Assembly: GCA_902796045.1 (NCBI GenBank) | Contig: CADBNQ010000180.1 | Span: 1-7,917, forward strand | Source of the DNA: an uncultured Lachnospiraceae bacterium | GTDB taxonomy: Bacteria > Bacillota > Clostridia > Lachnospirales > Lachnospiraceae | Length of the DNA: 7,917 nt | Direction of reading: 5' to 3' | Shown: positions 6,059 to 7,917 of the stretch, in pieces | How positions within the stretch are numbered: position 1 is the first letter of the stretch | Layout: the number at the start of each line of letters is the position of its first letter | Notes under the pieces: model-generated | Databases searched by the model: none | Seen by the model: only the letters and a program-made list of their open reading frames with translations | Told to the model about the DNA's origin: nothing | Made by a program: the position numbers and the translations under genes

Positions 6059-7917
6059 ATGAAGGGAATAGATCGCAATAGAAGTCTGATACTAATCCTG
6101 ATCTTTGTTCTGACAGGTCTTCTCCTGTTCTGCCTGAACGTATCACTGACCATGAGCCGTTTAAATAAGACTATGATGTCTAATCTGGCTAAAACAGAAA
6201 ACAACATTGAAGCAGTGACAAAAGGCTATGAGAATTTCTATAACAATTACAGGCTGCTTCACAGGCACATAGCAAGGCTGTGCGGATATTACCTGGAAAG
6301 CCTTCAGGAACCCTTCTCCGAAGAATCGGTAAAGAAAGCTGAAGATGTCCTGGATGCAGAGGCTGTCTATATCGTCGATCCAAAGGGTACTCTTCTGTTT
6401 TCCAGCAATGATACAAATATGCCTGAGTTCACATCTGACAAATGCGCACCCCTTCTTGATGTTTCCCCTGATCAGACCACCTCAGAACCCGTAACTCTAA
6501 AGTTTGAAAATAGTAAAGAAGATGACGATGACAAAGACGATGAAGAAAACCTTGCCGGACTTCTGCACGATAATAACAATAAAAAAAAGCAGAAGAAGGA
6601 CAAGCAGACAGAGGAGGCAGCAGAAGTCCCGTTCGTCGTGTCATGCTGCTACTCTTATTATTTAGATTCCGGCCATATTGTAGTCGTAAAAAGCGCCTAT
6701 TCGGATTTCCTTAATACAGCAGAAGGGCTGCTGAATTTTTACGATATTCTGGAACGAACCTGGTTTACAAAAGGCAGTTTATGTTTTTTCATCTCAAACG
6801 AAGGCCAGGCATATATCCAGGTTGACCCGAAAAGCGATATCTGGGATGAGGAATTTGTACAATTTCCGGCTAAAACACTGCGCAATGGCTATAGAGGACT
6901 GATAACTATCAATCAAAAAAAATATTATTGCTGGATAAAAAAGCTGTCAGATGGTTCATCTTTTCTGGCCTTTGCCATGCCTGTAAAAGAACTGACCTTT
7001 ATGATGATTCTGATCAATCTGTCGACAGTCGGGATTGCTATGGTCTCCCTTTTTCTTCTCTATGAATATACTGCCTATCTTACATCAGAGGCTGCTGAAG
7101 AGAATAACCAGACTACAGCAAGAAAGCGTTTTGTCCGCAAACTGAGTGTTCTTCTTTTCTTATGTATCTTTGCCACAGAAGTAATCAGCATCTACAGCCA
7201 TACCTTATATGCATACGCCAGTACAGTCAGCTCCAACGTGCTGAAAACAGAAGGCCTCAAAGAAACCACGGCCAGTTTAGATCAGATTCAGGCTTACGGG
7301 AGTGAACACTATCAAAAGTTAGTCAGGATCATTACCAGAACTGCGGTGGCAATGATCTCGGAGAATGATCAGTTCAAAGATCCTGCAAAGCTCAGGGAAC
7401 TGACTAAGAATCTGGGTGCTGAGCATATTCTGATTTATAACAATGCCGGCATTGTCACTTCATCCGATCTGAATTATAACGGTCTGACCCTTTCAAAAGA
7501 CCCGAAGGATCTGTCCAGCGCTTTCTGGTGGGTGATACGGGGCGAACCCCTCCTGATCCAGGACAAGGTGGATGACTCTTACCTTTCTTCCCCCTATCTC
7601 TTCAGCGGGATGCCCCTGAAAGACAAGAAAGGAAACTACACGGGTATGGTGCAGCTGGCCCTTCCACCCTCCTTCCGGGATGATCTGGTTGTTTCCACCA
7701 GTCTGAGCTCCATTCTTTCCTCTTACGTTGAATCAAACAGTCAGGCTGCCCTGGCTGTCGATATGGATTCAGGGATAGTGACTTCATCAAACCCGGAATA
7801 CAGCGGACTGGGAGCGAAAGATCTGGGTTTAACAAAGGAAGAGCTGAAGGATGAATATACAGGATATTTCACAATACAGAACAAGGATCTGCTTGGTGCC
7901 TGTCAGGCAGGTGGTAA
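6059..7917 (+). CDS. Membrane receptor with two Cache-like extracellular modules (3' end outside window)
   Basis: 619 codons are visible with no stop, and the C-terminus is lost at the window edge. Order: basic N-terminus and membrane segment 1 (about 9-30); extracellular module 1 (about 31-312) with strand motifs YIVDPKGTLLFSSND (104-118) and LCFFISNEGQAYIQV (241-255); membrane segment 2 (313-336); short cytoplasmic loop with basic ARKRFVRK (354-361); membrane segment 3 (362-380); extracellular module 2 (381 onward) with ILIYNNAGIVTSSD (457-470) and LAVDMDSGIVTSSN (565-578). The strand-turn-strand motifs and the long helices after each membrane segment suggest dCache-type (PAS-like) sensing; this is fold recognition by eye, not a search. 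Module 1 carries a charged low-complexity insert (151-186). A fourth membrane segment and a cytoplasmic output domain are expected beyond the window: SpoIIE/PP2C, GGDEF, histidine kinase or another. Start: ATG at 6059 with AGGAAAGG 8 nt upstream. Divergent from the MATE-HATPase gene. Ligand and output unknown. Confidence 0.85.
   Translation, partial: MKGIDRNRSLILILIFVLTGLLLFCLNVSLTMSRLNKTMMSNLAKTENNIEAVTKGYENFYNNYRLLHRHIARLCGYYLESLQEPFSEESVKKAEDVLDAEAVYIVDPKGTLLFSSNDTNMPEFTSDKCAPLLDVSPDQTTSEPVTLKFENSKEDDDDKDDEENLAGLLHDNNNKKKQKKDKQTEEAAEVPFVVSCCYSYYLDSGHIVVVKSAYSDFLNTAEGLLNFYDILERTWFTKGSLCFFISNEGQAYIQVDPKSDIWDEEFVQFPAKTLRNGYRGLITINQKKYYCWIKKLSDGSSFLAFAMPVKELTFMMILINLSTVGIAMVSLFLLYEYTAYLTSEAAEENNQTTARKRFVRKLSVLLFLCIFATEVISIYSHTLYAYASTVSSNVLKTEGLKETTASLDQIQAYGSEHYQKLVRIITRTAVAMISENDQFKDPAKLRELTKNLGAEHILIYNNAGIVTSSDLNYNGLTLSKDPKDLSSAFWWVIRGEPLLIQDKVDDSYLSSPYLFSGMPLKDKKGNYTGMVQLALPPSFRDDLVVSTSLSSILSSYVESNSQAALAVDMDSGIVTSSNPEYSGLGAKDLGLTKEELKDEYTGYFTIQNKDLLGACQAGG
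6509..6616 (+). repeat. Charged low-complexity insert within the receptor gene
   Basis: Codes for residues 151-186: an acidic run (EDDDDKDDEE, 154-163), then a basic run (KKKQKKDK, 175-182), then an acidic tail. It includes a run of eight A (6581-6588). It lies between two predicted strands of the first extracellular module, so it is probably a disordered surface loop. Confidence 0.7.

Noticed and set aside
6521..6535. DDDDK enteropeptidase-like site in the receptor
   Set aside because: It arises from the charged low-complexity run. Bacteria have no such dedicated protease, so the match is coincidental.

Overview
The window looks like chromosomal DNA of a Gram-positive anaerobe of the Clostridia, most likely a Lachnospiraceae relative. 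This is an inference from strong AGGAGG-type ribosome binding sites, a consensus sigma-A promoter, moderate GC by eye, the clostridial form of exonuclease III (N-terminal WNIDS) and the style of the EamA and cyclophilin proteins. I see no phage, IS element, CRISPR array, tRNA or rRNA.

Layout. Positions 1-945 (minus) hold the 5' part of an Old Yellow Enzyme-type NADH:flavin oxidoreductase that runs off the left edge. A 200-bp gap follows, containing a Rho-independent terminator that faces left. From 5806 down to 1146 lies a tightly packed five-gene minus-strand operon. In transcription order it encodes a MATE transporter fused to a C-terminal HATPase domain of the anti-sigma (RsbW/SpoIIAB) type, exodeoxyribonuclease III, a small nitroreductase, an EamA/DMT permease and a cyclophilin-type peptidyl-prolyl isomerase. 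A promoter with perfect TTGACA and TATAAT hexamers precedes it at 5887-5858. A 252-bp divergent intergenic region separates it from a plus-strand gene (6059 to the right edge, open at the end). That gene encodes a large membrane receptor with two successive extracellular sensory modules that resemble Cache domains.

How the genes may work together. Four operon members are ordinary: DNA repair, flavin-dependent reduction, small-molecule export and protein folding. The unusual part is the divergent pair. An integral membrane transporter carries a cytoplasmic domain of the family that normally works as a serine kinase/anti-sigma factor in partner-switching systems. Next to it, transcribed away from it, is a receptor whose cytoplasmic output domain lies beyond the window. 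If that output is a SpoIIE/PP2C phosphatase, the pair would be a transporter-linked partner-switching module. This is a hypothesis; the missing 3' end of the receptor gene decides it.
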